Positions 37,027-46,506 of a stretch of 64,000 nucleotides of DNA are shown here, one piece after another. The DNA is from Thalassovita gelatinovora. GTDB taxonomy: Bacteria; Pseudomonadota; Alphaproteobacteria; Rhodobacterales; Rhodobacteraceae. The notes below the pieces were generated by a model. That model worked only from the letters and a program-made list of their open reading frames with translations, ran no database searches and was not told the origin of the DNA. The stretch is taken from contig NZ_CYSA01000027.1 of the NCBI RefSeq assembly GCF_001458355.1, forward strand, positions 161,229 to 225,228, written 5' to 3'. How positions within the stretch are numbered: the first letter of the stretch is position 1; the number at the start of each line of letters is the position of its first letter. Both the position numbers and the translations under genes were made by a program.

Positions 37027-37418
37027 AACGCGGCAGTTGCCTGTGTGGGCGCGTTCACTATGAAACCGAAGCTGAATTCGGTCCGGCCACGGCCTGTCAT
37101 TGCAGTCAATGCCGCAAGATCACCGGCAGCTATTCTGTTGCCGCCCCGGTGCCGCAAAACAGTCTGGTTCTGAGCGGCGAACCGCGCTGGTTGGTATCCT
37201 CGCCCGGAACACGGCGTGGGTTTTGCCCCGAATGCGGGTCATACCTGTTCTGGGAAGAAGGCGACGGCTTGACCTGGGTGTCATTGGGAACGGTGGACGG
37301 GCCGACGGGAACGCGGCTGGAAAATCATATTTTCTGCGCTTACAAAGGCGATTACCACGACCTGACCGACACGGTGCCGCATTACCGCGAAGGCTGGTCC
37401 AGCGAGGAGATCGAGTGA
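37023..37418 (+). CDS. GFA family (glutathione-dependent formaldehyde-activating enzyme-like) protein
   Basis: A 131-residue Zn-binding GFA-fold protein. [22 protein letters not shown] and [13 protein letters not shown] supply the cysteines of the two zinc sites. The family is broad, and only some members act on S-hydroxymethylglutathione, so a formaldehyde role is not implied. Start ATG 37023 overlaps the previous stop, and its stop shares one base with the cmk start. Confidence 0.85.
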   Translation: MKRGSCLCGRVHYETEAEFGPATACHCSQCRKITGSYSVAAPVPQNSLVLSGEPRWLVSSPGTRRGFCPECGSYLFWEEGDGLTWVSLGTVDGPTGTRLENHIFCAYKGDYHDLTDTVPHYREGWSSEEIE

Positions 37419-38032
37419 TGACGTTTACCATAGCAATCGACGGGCCAGCCGCGGCGGGCAAAGGGACGATTTCCAAAGCCGTGGCCAATAAATATGGTTT
37501 TGCCCATCTCGATACCGGGTTGTTGTATCGCGCGGTCGGGGCGCGGATGCTGGACGGGGTCGAACCGATCGAAGCGGCGCGGACGTTGTCACAAGACGCG
37601 CTGGAAGCTTCCAATCTGCGCACGCATGAAGTCGCGCAGGCCGCCAGCAAGGTCGCCGCGATCCCCGAAGTGCGCGAAGCGCTGGTCGATTTTCAGCGTG
37701 CTTTTGCCCGCCGTCAGGGCGGTGCGGTTCTGGACGGGCGCGATATCGGCACCGTGATTTGCCCCGAGGCCGAAGCCAAGCTCTATGTGACCGCCAGCGC
37801 CGAAGTGCGGGCCGAGCGGCGGTTTCAGGAATTGCAGGGCAAGGGGTCGGATTTGAGCTTTGACGAGGTGCTGGCCGAAGTGAAGGAACGCGACGCGCGC
37901 GACAGCGAACGCGCCACCGCGCCGATGAAACCGGCCGAAGATGCGGTGCTGATCGACACTTCAAACCTGTCGATCGACGACGCGGTGGCCGCCGCGATCC
38001 GCGCGATCGACAGCAAACACGCGGCTGGGTAA
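37418..38032 (+). CDS. cmk: (d)CMP kinase
   Basis: A 204-residue cytidylate kinase with P-loop GPAAAGKG (residues 9-16), the [15 protein letters not shown]-binding segment and the lid-region [19 protein letters not shown]. It phosphorylates CMP/dCMP. The aroA-cmk-rpsA-ihfB order is widely conserved, although here HxlR, nitroreductase and aldo/keto reductase genes separate cmk from rpsA. Start ATG 37418 has GAGGAG upstream. Confidence 0.94.
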   Translation: MTFTIAIDGPAAAGKGTISKAVANKYGFAHLDTGLLYRAVGARMLDGVEPIEAARTLSQDALEASNLRTHEVAQAASKVAAIPEVREALVDFQRAFARRQGGAVLDGRDIGTVICPEAEAKLYVTASAEVRAERRFQELQGKGSDLSFDEVLAEVKERDARDSERATAPMKPAEDAVLIDTSNLSIDDAVAAAIRAIDSKHAAG

Positions 38033-38095
38033 GCCCCCGATCCCGATCTGCCGCCCGATCTGCCGGATGTGATCCCTGTTCGCTGCGTGAACGGG

Positions 38096-38494
38096 TCAGT
38101 CCGGCGTATCGGCTGCCGCATCATAACGCTGTCGGCAGACATCGATATTCGTCAGATTGTCGATTGCCCAGCGGCCAATGGACCGCACCGGTTCGCTGAA
38201 GGACTTTCCCAGCGGTGTCAGGGCGTATTCCACCTTGGGGGGGATCGTCGGGTGATAGGTCCTGCTGATCAACCCATCGCGTTCGAGTTCCTTCAAGGTC
38301 AGGCTGAGCATCCTTTGAGTGATGCCAAGATGACGTTTGAGTTCGTTGAACCGCATGGTGCCACCGTCCAGCGTGATCACGATCATCACGCTCCACCGGT
38401 CGCCGACGCGCGCCAGCACGTCCTTTATGCGCTGGCATTGCGCCGCGTCCTGGGCGGGGTGGGCGGCGGTATCTTCCATGTAACCGAGGGTCAT
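38096..38494 (-). CDS. HxlR-family transcriptional regulator
   Basis: A 132-residue winged-helix regulator with the HxlR pattern: a Cys near the N-terminus (AAQCQRIKDVL), RVGDRWSVMIVITLDGGTMR, FNELKRHLGITQRMLSLTLK and LTPLGKSF. HxlR proteins often respond to electrophiles, quinones or hypochlorite through that Cys and control a divergent reductase. This one is divergent from a nitroreductase with a perfect inverted repeat between them. Confidence 0.9.
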   Translation of the reverse strand: MTLGYMEDTAAHPAQDAAQCQRIKDVLARVGDRWSVMIVITLDGGTMRFNELKRHLGITQRMLSLTLKELERDGLISRTYHPTIPPKVEYALTPLGKSFSEPVRSIGRWAIDNLTNIDVCRQRYDAAADTPD

Positions 38495-38519
38495 TGATGT
38501 GCCTTCTTGCGACTGGGCG

Positions 38520-38554
38520 GGTATAGATTATGTATCCGGTTTCGAATCTATACC
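38520..38554. promoter_or_regulatory. HxlR operator candidate
   Basis: GGTATAGATT-15 bases-AATCTATACC, a perfect 10-bp inverted repeat, lies in the 97-base divergent spacer between the HxlR regulator and the nitroreductase. Its size and position fit dimer binding that controls both genes. Confidence 0.65.
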
Positions 38555-38591
38555 GCCTTATGCGTTGAAGAGCAAATGAAGGACCGAAGTC

Positions 38592-39221
38592 ATGTTGAAA
38601 GAAAAGCTGAACTGGCGCTATGCGACCAAGAAGATGGACCCGTCGAAAACCGTGCCGGATGAAAAAATCGATGCCATCCTCGAGGCGATCAGCCTGGCAC
38701 CGACATCCAGCGGGTTGCAGCCGTTCGAGGTGATTGTGGTCAAGAACCCCGAAACCCGCGCCAAGCTGAGCGAAGCGGCGATGGGCCAGCAGCAGCTGAT
38801 CGAAGGGTCGCATGTTCTGGTTTTTGCGGCCTGGGACAATTACAGCGAAGAACGGATCGACGCTGTCGTCGCCCAGATGGCCGAAGAACGCGGCGCGAAC
38901 GAAATGCTGGATGCCTATTACACCCGGCTCAAGGCGCTTTATCTGCCGCGTGACGAACAGGTGAATTTCGAACATTCAGCCCGTCAGGCCTATATCGCGC
39001 TTGGTATCGCGCTGACGGCCGCCGCGTTCGAAGAAGTGGATGCGACCCCGATGGAAGGGTTCGACCCGGCAGCGGTCGACGAAATCCTTGGCCTGCGGGC
39101 GCGCGGATTGCGGTCGGTGCTGGTGGTGCCGCTGGGGTATCGTCAAGAAGACAGCGATTGGCTGGTCAATCTCAAGAAGGTGCGCCGCCCGCGCGACCAT
39201 TTCGTGACCGAGGTCGCCTGA
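38592..39221 (+). CDS. NfsB-like FMN nitroreductase
   Basis: A 209-residue oxygen-insensitive nitroreductase/dihydropteridine reductase-type flavoprotein. The RYATKKMD N-terminal FMN-phosphate segment, ISLAPTSSGLQPFEVIVV, and the C-terminal GYRQEDSDW...KVRRP region are typical. Such enzymes reduce quinones and nitroaromatics using NAD(P)H. Control by the divergent HxlR regulator is inferred. Confidence 0.88.
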   Translation: MLKEKLNWRYATKKMDPSKTVPDEKIDAILEAISLAPTSSGLQPFEVIVVKNPETRAKLSEAAMGQQQLIEGSHVLVFAAWDNYSEERIDAVVAQMAEERGANEMLDAYYTRLKALYLPRDEQVNFEHSARQAYIALGIALTAAAFEEVDATPMEGFDPAAVDEILGLRARGLRSVLVVPLGYRQEDSDWLVNLKKVRRPRDHFVTEVA

Positions 39222-39333
39222 TCATTGGGCAGGGGCCGATTGGTCCCTGCCGTCCCGGCCTGAGGTCTTGCAACCTGCGCCCGGAACCTGTTTTGTGCGC
39301 CCCGAAATGCTGCGGTTTCCAGAAGGACAGGAT

Positions 39334-40335
39334 ATGCAAACGAGACGACTTGGAACACAGGGTGCCGACGTTTCCGCGCTTGGGATCGGCGCGATGAGCT
39401 TTGCCGAATTCTACGGCCCGACGACGGATGAAAATTCCTATGCCATCCTGGACGCGGCGATGGACGCCGGGGTCACTCATATCGATACTTCCAATGTCTA
39501 TGGTATGGGCCGGTCGGAAACCGCTATCGGGGCGTATTTGAAATCGCGCGGTCAGGCGGCGCGGGATCATTTCGTCATCGCCACCAAGGCGGGGATTTCC
39601 AAGGATGCCGACGGCAACCGCAAATTCGACAATTCGCTCGATCATTTCGAAGCCGAACTGGACAAGAGCCTGGAACGGATGGGGATCGATTGCGTCGATC
39701 TGTTCTACATGCACCGCTATGATGCCAGCCGCCCGATCGAAGACGTGGCCGAAGCGCTGGCGGCGCTGGTCAAGAAGGGTAAGACCAAAGCCATCGGCCT
39801 GTCCGAAATCGCCCCAAGTACCCTGCGCCGCGCCGCTGCGGTGCATCCGATTGCGGCGGTACAATCGGAATATTCGCTGGCCACGCGGGCACCCGAACTG
39901 GGGTTGTTGCAGGCCTGCGCAGACCTGGGCACTGCCTTCGTGGCGTTTTCGCCGGTGGGTCGGTCGTTCCTAACCGATGACCCGATCCCGGTCTCGCGGG
40001 TATCCGATCTTGGCTTTTTGAAAAGCAATCCGCGGTTCCAGCAGCCGAATTATGATTACAACATTGCCGCAACCAAACCATTCCGCGCGCTGGCAGCGGA
40101 CATGGGAATGCCGGCGGCGTCGCTGGCGATTGCCTGGACACTGCACAAGGGCGATCATGTTCTGCCGATTCCCGGCACCCGGTCGACCGCGCATTTTGCC
40201 GAACTTGTTCAAGGCGCGAACGCGGTGCTGAGCGACAGCGATATGGCCCGGATCGAGGATGTGCTGCCGGTGGGCTGGGCACATGGCGACCGCTACAATG
40301 CCGGGCAGTGGGTTGGGCCGGAACGATATTGCTGA
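39334..40335 (+). CDS. Aldo/keto reductase
   Basis: A 333-residue AKR of the YakC/Tas-like group. The catalytic tetrad is visible: Asp (THIDTSNVYGMG, giving D and the Tyr), Lys (FVIATKAG) and His (LFYMHRYD). GLSEIAPSTLRRAAAVHPIA and the C-terminal PIPGTRSTAHFAE NADPH-binding segment are intact. ATG 39334 with AAGGACAG upstream is chosen; the substrate is unknown. It follows the nitroreductase by 112 bases and may share the electrophile-stress theme. Confidence 0.87.
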   Translation: MQTRRLGTQGADVSALGIGAMSFAEFYGPTTDENSYAILDAAMDAGVTHIDTSNVYGMGRSETAIGAYLKSRGQAARDHFVIATKAGISKDADGNRKFDNSLDHFEAELDKSLERMGIDCVDLFYMHRYDASRPIEDVAEALAALVKKGKTKAIGLSEIAPSTLRRAAAVHPIAAVQSEYSLATRAPELGLLQACADLGTAFVAFSPVGRSFLTDDPIPVSRVSDLGFLKSNPRFQQPNYDYNIAATKPFRALAADMGMPAASLAIAWTLHKGDHVLPIPGTRSTAHFAELVQGANAVLSDSDMARIEDVLPVGWAHGDRYNAGQWVGPERYC

Positions 40336-40436
40336 AGGTGGGGCTTTCTTTCTGCCCGATGTGACAGCTTGGCCTTTCCAAGGCCGCGTTGGCTGTGCCG
40401 GGTCGGTGTTGGGCAGAAAACACTGGCTGTTAGGCC

Positions 40437-40465
40437 TTGCTTTCAAGGCCGCATCGCTGTATATG
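40437..40465 (+). promoter_or_regulatory. Predicted sigma-70-type promoter of rpsA
   Basis: TTGCTT (40437-40442), 17-base spacer, TATATG (40460-40465), about 160 bases before rpsA. The match and spacing are good; no transcript data support it. Confidence 0.5.
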
Positions 40466-40511
40466 CGCCCACGTCGATAAGGCGTAAAGCCATAAAATAA
40501 AGAGATCGAGC

Positions 40512-40540
40512 AGGGTCGGTTCACCGGCCCTCTTTGTTTT
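40512..40540 (+). terminator. Hairpin in the rpsA leader
   Basis: AGGGTCGGT / ACCGGCCCT stem (one G-T pair) followed by CTTTGTTTT lies between the predicted rpsA promoter and the gene. It could act as an attenuator or autoregulatory structure for S1, which in other bacteria binds its own leader; here that is inference. Confidence 0.45.
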
Positions 40541-40624
40541 GTGAATGCCCGACAGACCAAACCAAGACCGGTGGAGACAACCGCCAGGCCAGTAACATCG
40601 ATATGTAAAGGATTGAAACGCCAC

Positions 40625-42304
40625 ATGGCTGATACCACTATGGAGGAATTCGAAGCCCTCCTTAACGAAAGCTTCGAAATGGACACCCCGGACGAAGGTT
40701 CGGTTGTCAAAGGCAAGGTCATCGCAATTGAAGCGGGCCAAGCCATCATCGACGTCGGCTACAAAATGGAAGGCCGCGTTGATCTGAAAGAATTCGCAAA
40801 TCCCGGTGAAGCCCCCGAAATCGCCGTTGGCGACGAGGTTGAAGTCTTCTTGCGCTCGGCTGAAAACGCCCGTGGCGAAGCCGTCATTTCGCGCGAAATG
40901 GCGCGTCGTGAAGAAGCTTGGGATCGTCTGGAAAAAGCATACGCCGACGAAGAACGCGTCGAAGGCGCGATCTTTGGCCGCGTCAAAGGTGGCTTCACCG
41001 TCGATCTGGGCGGCGCTGTTGCGTTCTTGCCCGGTTCACAGGTTGATGTGCGCCCCGTGCGCGACGCTGGCCCGCTGATGGGCCTCAAGCAGCCGTTCCA
41101 GATCCTGAAAATGGACCGTCGCCGTGGCAACATCGTTGTGTCGCGCCGCGCTATCCTGGAAGAAAGCCGCGCCGAACAGCGTGCCGAAGTCATTGGCAAC
41201 CTGACCGAAGGTCAGACCGTCGATGGTGTGGTCAAGAACATCACCGAATACGGTGCGTTCGTTGATCTGGGCGGTGTTGACGGCCTGTTGCACGTTACCG
41301 ATATGGCATGGCGTCGCGTCAACCACCCGTCGGAAATCCTGACGATCGGCGAAACCGTCAAGGTTCAGGTCATCAAGATCAACAAAGACACCCACCGCAT
41401 TTCGCTGGGCATGAAGCAGCTGCAGGAAGATCCGTGGGATCTGGTTGCTGCCAAGTATCCGCTGAATTCGGTCCACAAGGGTCGCGTCACCAACATCACC
41501 GATTACGGTGCGTTTGTTGAGTTGGAGCCCGGTGTTGAAGGTCTGGTTCACGTTTCGGAAATGTCCTGGACCAAGAAGAACGTGCATCCCGGCAAGATCG
41601 TTTCGACCAGCCAGGAAGTCGACGTCATGGTTCTGGAAATCGACCAGGCCAAGCGTCGCGTGTCGCTGGGTCTGAAACAAACCCAACGCAACCCGTGGGA
41701 AGTGTTTGCAGAAACCCATCCCGAAGGCACCGAAGTCGAAGGCGAAGTCAAGAACATCACCGAATTCGGTCTGTTCATCGGCCTGCCGGGCGAAATCGAT
41801 GGCATGGTTCACCTCAGCGATCTGTCTTGGGACGAACGCGGCGAAGAGGCGATCCAGAACTACCGCAAGGGCGACATCGTTCAGGCCGTGGTTTCGGAAG
41901 TCGACGTCGAGAAAGAGCGTATTTCGCTGTCGATCAAGGCGCTGGGCGGCGACAAGTTCGCCGAAGCGGCTGGCGGCGTGAAGCGTGGTTCGATCATCAC
42001 CGTTGCGGTCACTGCGATCGAAGAAGGCGGCATCGAAGTCGAATTCGAAGGCATGAAATCCTTCATCCGCCGTTCGGATCTGTCGCGTGATCGTTCCGAA
42101 CAGCGCCCCGAGCGTTTTTCGGTCGGTGACAAGGTCGACGTCCGCGTCACCAATGTCGACATGAAATCGCGCCGTCTGGGTCTGTCGATCAAGGCACGCG
42201 AGATTGCCGAAGAAAAAGAGGCTGTACAACAGTACGGTTCCTCGGATTCGGGTGCATCGCTGGGCGATATCCTGGGTGCCGCTCTGAAAGGCGACGACGA
42301 CTGA
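40625..42304 (+). CDS. rpsA: 30S ribosomal protein S1
   Basis: A 559-residue protein with six S1/OB-fold repeats. Repeats 3-6 show the RNA-binding pattern VKNITEYGAFVDLGGVDGLLHVTDMAW and its variants at ~190-265, ~280-350, ~365-440 and ~455-530. S1 brings mRNA to the 30S subunit. ATG 40625 begins MADTTMEEFEALLNESFE, typical of alphaproteobacterial S1; the frame extends upstream but lacks family sequence. Confidence 0.97.
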   Translation: MADTTMEEFEALLNESFEMDTPDEGSVVKGKVIAIEAGQAIIDVGYKMEGRVDLKEFANPGEAPEIAVGDEVEVFLRSAENARGEAVISREMARREEAWDRLEKAYADEERVEGAIFGRVKGGFTVDLGGAVAFLPGSQVDVRPVRDAGPLMGLKQPFQILKMDRRRGNIVVSRRAILEESRAEQRAEVIGNLTEGQTVDGVVKNITEYGAFVDLGGVDGLLHVTDMAWRRVNHPSEILTIGETVKVQVIKINKDTHRISLGMKQLQEDPWDLVAAKYPLNSVHKGRVTNITDYGAFVELEPGVEGLVHVSEMSWTKKNVHPGKIVSTSQEVDVMVLEIDQAKRRVSLGLKQTQRNPWEVFAETHPEGTEVEGEVKNITEFGLFIGLPGEIDGMVHLSDLSWDERGEEAIQNYRKGDIVQAVVSEVDVEKERISLSIKALGGDKFAEAAGGVKRGSIITVAVTAIEEGGIEVEFEGMKSFIRRSDLSRDRSEQRPERFSVGDKVDVRVTNVDMKSRRLGLSIKAREIAEEKEAVQQYGSSDSGASLGDILGAALKGDDD

Positions 42305-42335
42305 TCCTTTCGGGATCGGACGTTCGTGGAAATTG

Positions 42336-42368
42336 GGCCCCGCAACTGCAAGGTTGCGGGGCCTTTTT
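42336..42368 (+). terminator. Rho-independent terminator after rpsA
   Basis: GGCCCCGCAAC / GTTGCGGGGCC, a perfect 11-bp stem with a 6-base loop, followed by TTTTT. The ~330 bases from here to ihfB hold no gene I can support, and presumably the ihfB promoter. Confidence 0.92.
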
Positions 42369-42700
42369 GCATCCAAAGATTGTGATCCGGGGCCATTCGG
42401 GATGGCCGGATCTGGTTCTTTGCCAAGTCCGAGTTGCGAATTTGTAGGCGAATCAATGGCTTCTCTGCAGTGCAGCAGTAGCGGCCCGGCCGCCCGGTAA
42501 ATTGTCCACATCGCGGAATTGTTAACTGAAATTCCCGGAATCTGGGCGAAAACGAGCCTGAATCTGGTGCCTTGGGGTGAAAATCCCACAGATTCAATTG
42601 TTTTCGGCCAACTGCGTGTTTGCGCCCGCAGCCTTTCTTCCTATAGTCAGTCGCAACGCGCCAATAAGATCCAAATCCTATGACGGGGGAGAGATACTCG

Positions 42701-42982
42701 ATGATCCGATCGGAATTGATCCAAAAAATCGCTGATGAAAATCCGCATCTCTTCCAGCGCGATGTCGAAAAAATCGTCAATACCATCTTCGACGAAATCA
42801 CCGGCGCAATGGCGCGCGGTGATCGGGTCGAACTGCGTGGTTTCGGCGCGTTTTCAGTCAAGCAACGGGATGCTAGAACCGGGCGAAACCCACGCACCGG
42901 TGAATCGGTCGAGGTTGAGGAAAAGCATGTGCCTTTCTTCAAGACCGGTAAGCTGCTGCGCGATCGACTGAACGGAAAGTAA
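42701..42982 (+). CDS. ihfB: Integration host factor beta subunit
   Basis: A 93-residue HU/IHF-family protein. [37 protein letters not shown] and [10 protein letters not shown] (the DNA-intercalating arm with its proline) identify IHF beta. It heterodimerises with IHF alpha and bends DNA at specific sites. GGGGAGA precedes ATG 42701. The rpsA-ihfB order is the proteobacterial norm. Confidence 0.95.
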   Translation: MIRSELIQKIADENPHLFQRDVEKIVNTIFDEITGAMARGDRVELRGFGAFSVKQRDARTGRNPRTGESVEVEEKHVPFFKTGKLLRDRLNGK

Positions 42983-42989
42983 ACCGCCT

Positions 42990-43346
42990 ATGCGCTATAT
43001 TCGTTATGCCTTTCTCGCCTGTCTGGGCATTGCTTTGGTGTCTATTGCCTTGGCCAATCGTGGCGATGTTTCGCTGGCTTTGCTGCCCGAAACTCTGGCC
43101 GACCTGACCGGTCTGTCCTACCGGATCGAATTGCCGCTTTTCGTGGTGATCTTCGGCGGGATCATTGCCGGGCTGCTGATCGGCTTTGTTTGGGAATGGA
43201 TGCGCGAATACAAACATCGCGCCGAAGCTTCGCGCAAATCGCGCGAAGTGCATGATCTGGAACGGCAGTTGAAGCGGGAAAAACGCCGCGCTGACAGTGC
43301 AGAAAACAAGGACGAAGTCCTTGCTCTGCTGGACGAAGCGTCCTGA
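42990..43346 (+). CDS. LapA-domain inner membrane protein
   Basis: A 118-residue protein with two membrane helices (residues ~5-23 and ~48-70) and a basic coiled-coil tail ([21 protein letters not shown]). This is the layout of LapA/YciS-type proteins; YciS with YciM helps control lipopolysaccharide synthesis in E. coli, and a yciS gene near ihfB is a common context. A YciM partner is not present in the window. Confidence 0.82.
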   Translation: MRYIRYAFLACLGIALVSIALANRGDVSLALLPETLADLTGLSYRIELPLFVVIFGGIIAGLLIGFVWEWMREYKHRAEASRKSREVHDLERQLKREKRRADSAENKDEVLALLDEAS

Positions 43347-43350
43347 GCCC

Positions 43351-43995
43351 ATGCCATCCGATGTCAGAGTGAAAATCTGCGGGTTGCGCCAACCCGAAGA
43401 GGTCGAGGTTGTAGCCCGCGCCGGCGCGGCCTATGCAGGATTCGTATTTTTCCCGAAATCGCCGCGCAACGTCAGTGTCGAACAGGCGCGCGAACTGGCT
43501 TGGGCCGCGCCGGTCGGGCTGGCCAAGGTGGCTTTGGTGGTGAATGCCGACGATGCGTTTCTGGATGCGATCAATGACAAAGTCGCCATCGATATGTGGC
43601 AATTACACGGTTCTGAAAGCCCCGAACGGGTGGCCGAAATCAAGGCGCGCTATGGCCTGCCGGTGATGAAGGCGGTGGGTATCGCGACCAAGCAAGACGT
43701 CGCTGCGATTGATCTCTATGCCGGGGTGGCCGATCAGCTTCTGATCGACGCCAAGGCCCCGAAAGGGGCCGATCTGCCCGGCGGGCGGGGGTTGCCCTTC
43801 GATTGGCAACTGGTGGTGCGGAAATACTGGCCTTGCCCGTGGATGTTGGCCGGGGGGCTGACCCCGGACAACGTGTTGAGGGCGATCAATCTGACCGGGG
43901 CGCGGCAGGTCGATGTCAGTTCGGGCGTGGAAAGCGCGCCGGGGGTCAAAGACCTAAACCTGATCGAAGCCTTCGTGGCCGCAGCAAAGTTGTAA
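43351..43995 (+). CDS. trpF: Phosphoribosylanthranilate isomerase TrpF
   Basis: A 214-residue (beta/alpha)8 enzyme of tryptophan synthesis. [11 protein letters not shown] with the general-base Cys10, [10 protein letters not shown], and the phosphate-binding [10 protein letters not shown] are present; the general acid Asp lies in [16 protein letters not shown]. It lies five bases after the lapA-like gene and 246 bases before trpB. Confidence 0.94.
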   Translation: MPSDVRVKICGLRQPEEVEVVARAGAAYAGFVFFPKSPRNVSVEQARELAWAAPVGLAKVALVVNADDAFLDAINDKVAIDMWQLHGSESPERVAEIKARYGLPVMKAVGIATKQDVAAIDLYAGVADQLLIDAKAPKGADLPGGRGLPFDWQLVVRKYWPCPWMLAGGLTPDNVLRAINLTGARQVDVSSGVESAPGVKDLNLIEAFVAAAKL

Positions 43996-44241
43996 CCAAA
44001 GCGGCTTGACCAACGGTTGACCGGATATGCAATGCGTTATTGTCACCTGCCGCAATACCTCACCGGGCCGGCGCGTTCGGCCCAAGGGAACGTCTTCGCA
44101 TCCAGATCCTGATTGCTTTCGTAGCGATTTTTTCCGTGCGGGATTGAGACCGGGTAAGGACGGGTTAAATTTCCCCTCGGGCATTTCCTTCACGCAGTGA
44201 AGCCAGTATGAAGATGCCGATGTAAATATAGGGCGCACCCG

Positions 44242-45483
44242 ATGACCGATCTTTTCAACAGCTTCATGACCGGCCCCGACGAAAAGGGTCGTTTTGGTGA
44301 TTTCGGCGGGCGTTTCGTGTCTGAAACACTGATGCCGCTGATCCTGTCGTTGGAAGAAGAATACGAAAAAGCCAAGACCGACGCGGATTTCTGGGCCGAA
44401 ATGGATGACCTGTGGAAAAACTACGTGGGCCGTCCTTCGCCGCTGTATTACGCCGAAGGGCTGACCAAGCATCTGGGTGGTGCAAAAATCTATCTCAAAC
44501 GCGACGAACTGAACCATACCGGCGCGCATAAGATCAACAATGTTCTGGGGCAGATACTGCTGGCCCGCCGGATGGGCAAGACCCGGATCATTGCCGAAAC
44601 CGGCGCCGGTCAGCATGGCGTCGCCACCGCGACCGTTTGCGCAAAATTCGGCCTGAAATGCGTCGTCTATATGGGCGCGCATGATGTTGAACGGCAAAAG
44701 CCCAATGTGTTCCGGATGCAGCTTCTGGGCGCAGAAGTGATTTCGGTGACGTCGGGGCGTGGCACGTTGAAGGACGCGATGAACGATGCGCTGCGCGACT
44801 GGGTCACCAATGTGCACGACACATTCTATTGCATCGGCACGGTGGCTGGCCCGCATCCCTATCCGGCAATGGTGCGCGATTTCCAGTCGATCATCGGCAA
44901 GGAAGTCCGCTGGCAGTTGGAAGAACAAGAAGGCGAAGGTCGCCTGCCTGATTCCTTGATTGCCGCCATCGGTGGTGGGTCGAACGCAATGGGGCTGTTT
45001 TATCCGTTCCTCGATGACAAATCTGTCCGCATCATCGGGGTCGAAGCCGGCGGCAAGGGCGTGAACGAAAAAATGGAACATTGCGCGTCGTTGACCGGCG
45101 GTCGACCCGGCGTGTTGCATGGCAATCGCACCTATCTGTTGCAAGATGACGATGGCCAGATCCTCGAAGGCTATTCGATCTCTGCCGGTCTTGATTATCC
45201 CGGAATCGGGCCGGAACACAGCTGGCTGCACGATACCGGACGGGCCGAATATGTTTCGGTCACCGATACCGAAGCTTTGGAGGCGTTCAAGCTGAGCTGT
45301 TCGACCGAAGGCATCATCCCGGCGCTGGAACCCTGCCATGCTCTGGCCCATGTGACAAAGATCGCACCGGACCTGCCCAGCGATCATATCATGGTGATGA
45401 ATATGTGCGGTCGCGGCGACAAGGATATTTTCACCGTGGCGCGCCATCTGGGCATCGATATCGTTGGCGAAGTGGGCCGCTGA
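44242..45483 (+). CDS. trpB: Tryptophan synthase beta chain TrpB
   Basis: A 413-residue PLP enzyme condensing indole with serine. The Schiff-base Lys97 is in [10 protein letters not shown], the phosphate loop is GGGSNAMG, and [14 protein letters not shown] and [13 protein letters not shown] are intact. Its alpha partner trpA is not adjacent but lies on the opposite strand at 52631. Predicted to be transcribed with trpF, although the 246-base spacer might hold another promoter. Confidence 0.97.
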   Translation: MTDLFNSFMTGPDEKGRFGDFGGRFVSETLMPLILSLEEEYEKAKTDADFWAEMDDLWKNYVGRPSPLYYAEGLTKHLGGAKIYLKRDELNHTGAHKINNVLGQILLARRMGKTRIIAETGAGQHGVATATVCAKFGLKCVVYMGAHDVERQKPNVFRMQLLGAEVISVTSGRGTLKDAMNDALRDWVTNVHDTFYCIGTVAGPHPYPAMVRDFQSIIGKEVRWQLEEQEGEGRLPDSLIAAIGGGSNAMGLFYPFLDDKSVRIIGVEAGGKGVNEKMEHCASLTGGRPGVLHGNRTYLLQDDDGQILEGYSISAGLDYPGIGPEHSWLHDTGRAEYVSVTDTEALEAFKLSCSTEGIIPALEPCHALAHVTKIAPDLPSDHIMVMNMCGRGDKDIFTVARHLGIDIVGEVGR

Positions 45484-45501
45484 ACTTTAGGAAAAACCGG
45501 T

Positions 45502-46155
45502 ATGGCTAACCCAATTCGCGTTGATATTGTTTCCGACGTCATGTGCCCTTGGTGCTTTGTCGGCTATCATCAACTGCGGCTGGCGCAACAGCAGACCGGG
45601 ATCGGCGCGGATATCCATTGGCATCCGTTCGAACTTAATCCCGACATGGTCCCCGACGGGGAAAACATCCGCGATCACATGAAGCGCAAATATGGCGCGA
45701 CGCAGCAACAAAGCGCCGACGCACGGGATCGGTTGACCGCGTTGGGTGTCGAATTGGGCGCACCGATCACCTTCAGCGATGACAAGCGCATCTACAACAC
45801 CTTCCCGCTGCACCGGATGATCCATTGGGCCGAACAGGCGCAGCTTGGCAGCGCATTGAAGCTGGCGCTGCTCGAGGCGTATTTTTCCGATAACAAAACC
45901 ATGAACGATGCCGATGCGATGGCCGACGTCGCGGCAGGCGTCGGGCTGGACCGGGATCGGGCATTGGAAATCCTGCAAGGCGACGATTACACCGCCGAAG
46001 TCCGCGCAAAGCAGCAATTCTGGACCACGCGCGGTATCACCGGCGTGCCCGCGATGGTGTTCGATAAGAAACATCTGGTCGTTGGTGCGCAAGGTGTGGC
46101 GAATTACGCGAACATCCTGCGGCAGCTATCCGGGGCCGATACCGAACAGGTTTAA
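45502..46155 (+). CDS. DsbA-family (FrnE-like) thiol oxidoreductase
   Basis: A 217-residue thioredoxin-fold protein with an inserted helical domain. The redox motif CPWC is at residues 15-18 and the cis-Pro loop is TGVPAMVFD. There is no signal peptide, so it is cytoplasmic, as for FrnE proteins linked to oxidative stress. It follows trpB by 18 bases and is probably co-transcribed. Confidence 0.88.
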   Translation: MANPIRVDIVSDVMCPWCFVGYHQLRLAQQQTGIGADIHWHPFELNPDMVPDGENIRDHMKRKYGATQQQSADARDRLTALGVELGAPITFSDDKRIYNTFPLHRMIHWAEQAQLGSALKLALLEAYFSDNKTMNDADAMADVAAGVGLDRDRALEILQGDDYTAEVRAKQQFWTTRGITGVPAMVFDKKHLVVGAQGVANYANILRQLSGADTEQV

Positions 46156-46337
46156 CACCCCGTTGCGATTCCCGTGGGCAGACTCACCGCCAAATCAATT
46201 CCAGAATCGGCGTAAAAATCCGCAGTCGGTGACGCGGGCTTGTAAACTCAGGTTTAATCGGCATCCGTCCGCCGCGGAATTGCCCGGTTTAGATGAAAAA
46301 TAATCTTACTAACAATATGTAACCAAAGCATAAAACT

Positions 46338-46353
46338 ATAAACCATGGTTTAT
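46338..46353. promoter_or_regulatory. 16-bp perfect palindrome upstream of the repeat-protein genes
   Basis: ATAAACCATGGTTTAT lies in the otherwise gene-free 46156-46506 interval, 154 bases before the first gene of a group whose third gene is a LuxR-type HTH protein. Palindromes of this length are typical of LuxR/FixJ-class sites; the link is inferred. Confidence 0.4.
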
Positions 46354-46506
46354 GGCCGCCACATGAACCTGGGTGGAATGGCCTGTTGCACTGCATCCGT
46401 TGTTTCTTGTCTTCACACCGACCGCAGCACGGTTCCTCGCCGCGGTTTCGGCCACAAGTCAAATAACAAACGCAAACAAGCGACACCCAAACCAGGAGAA
46501 AAACCC

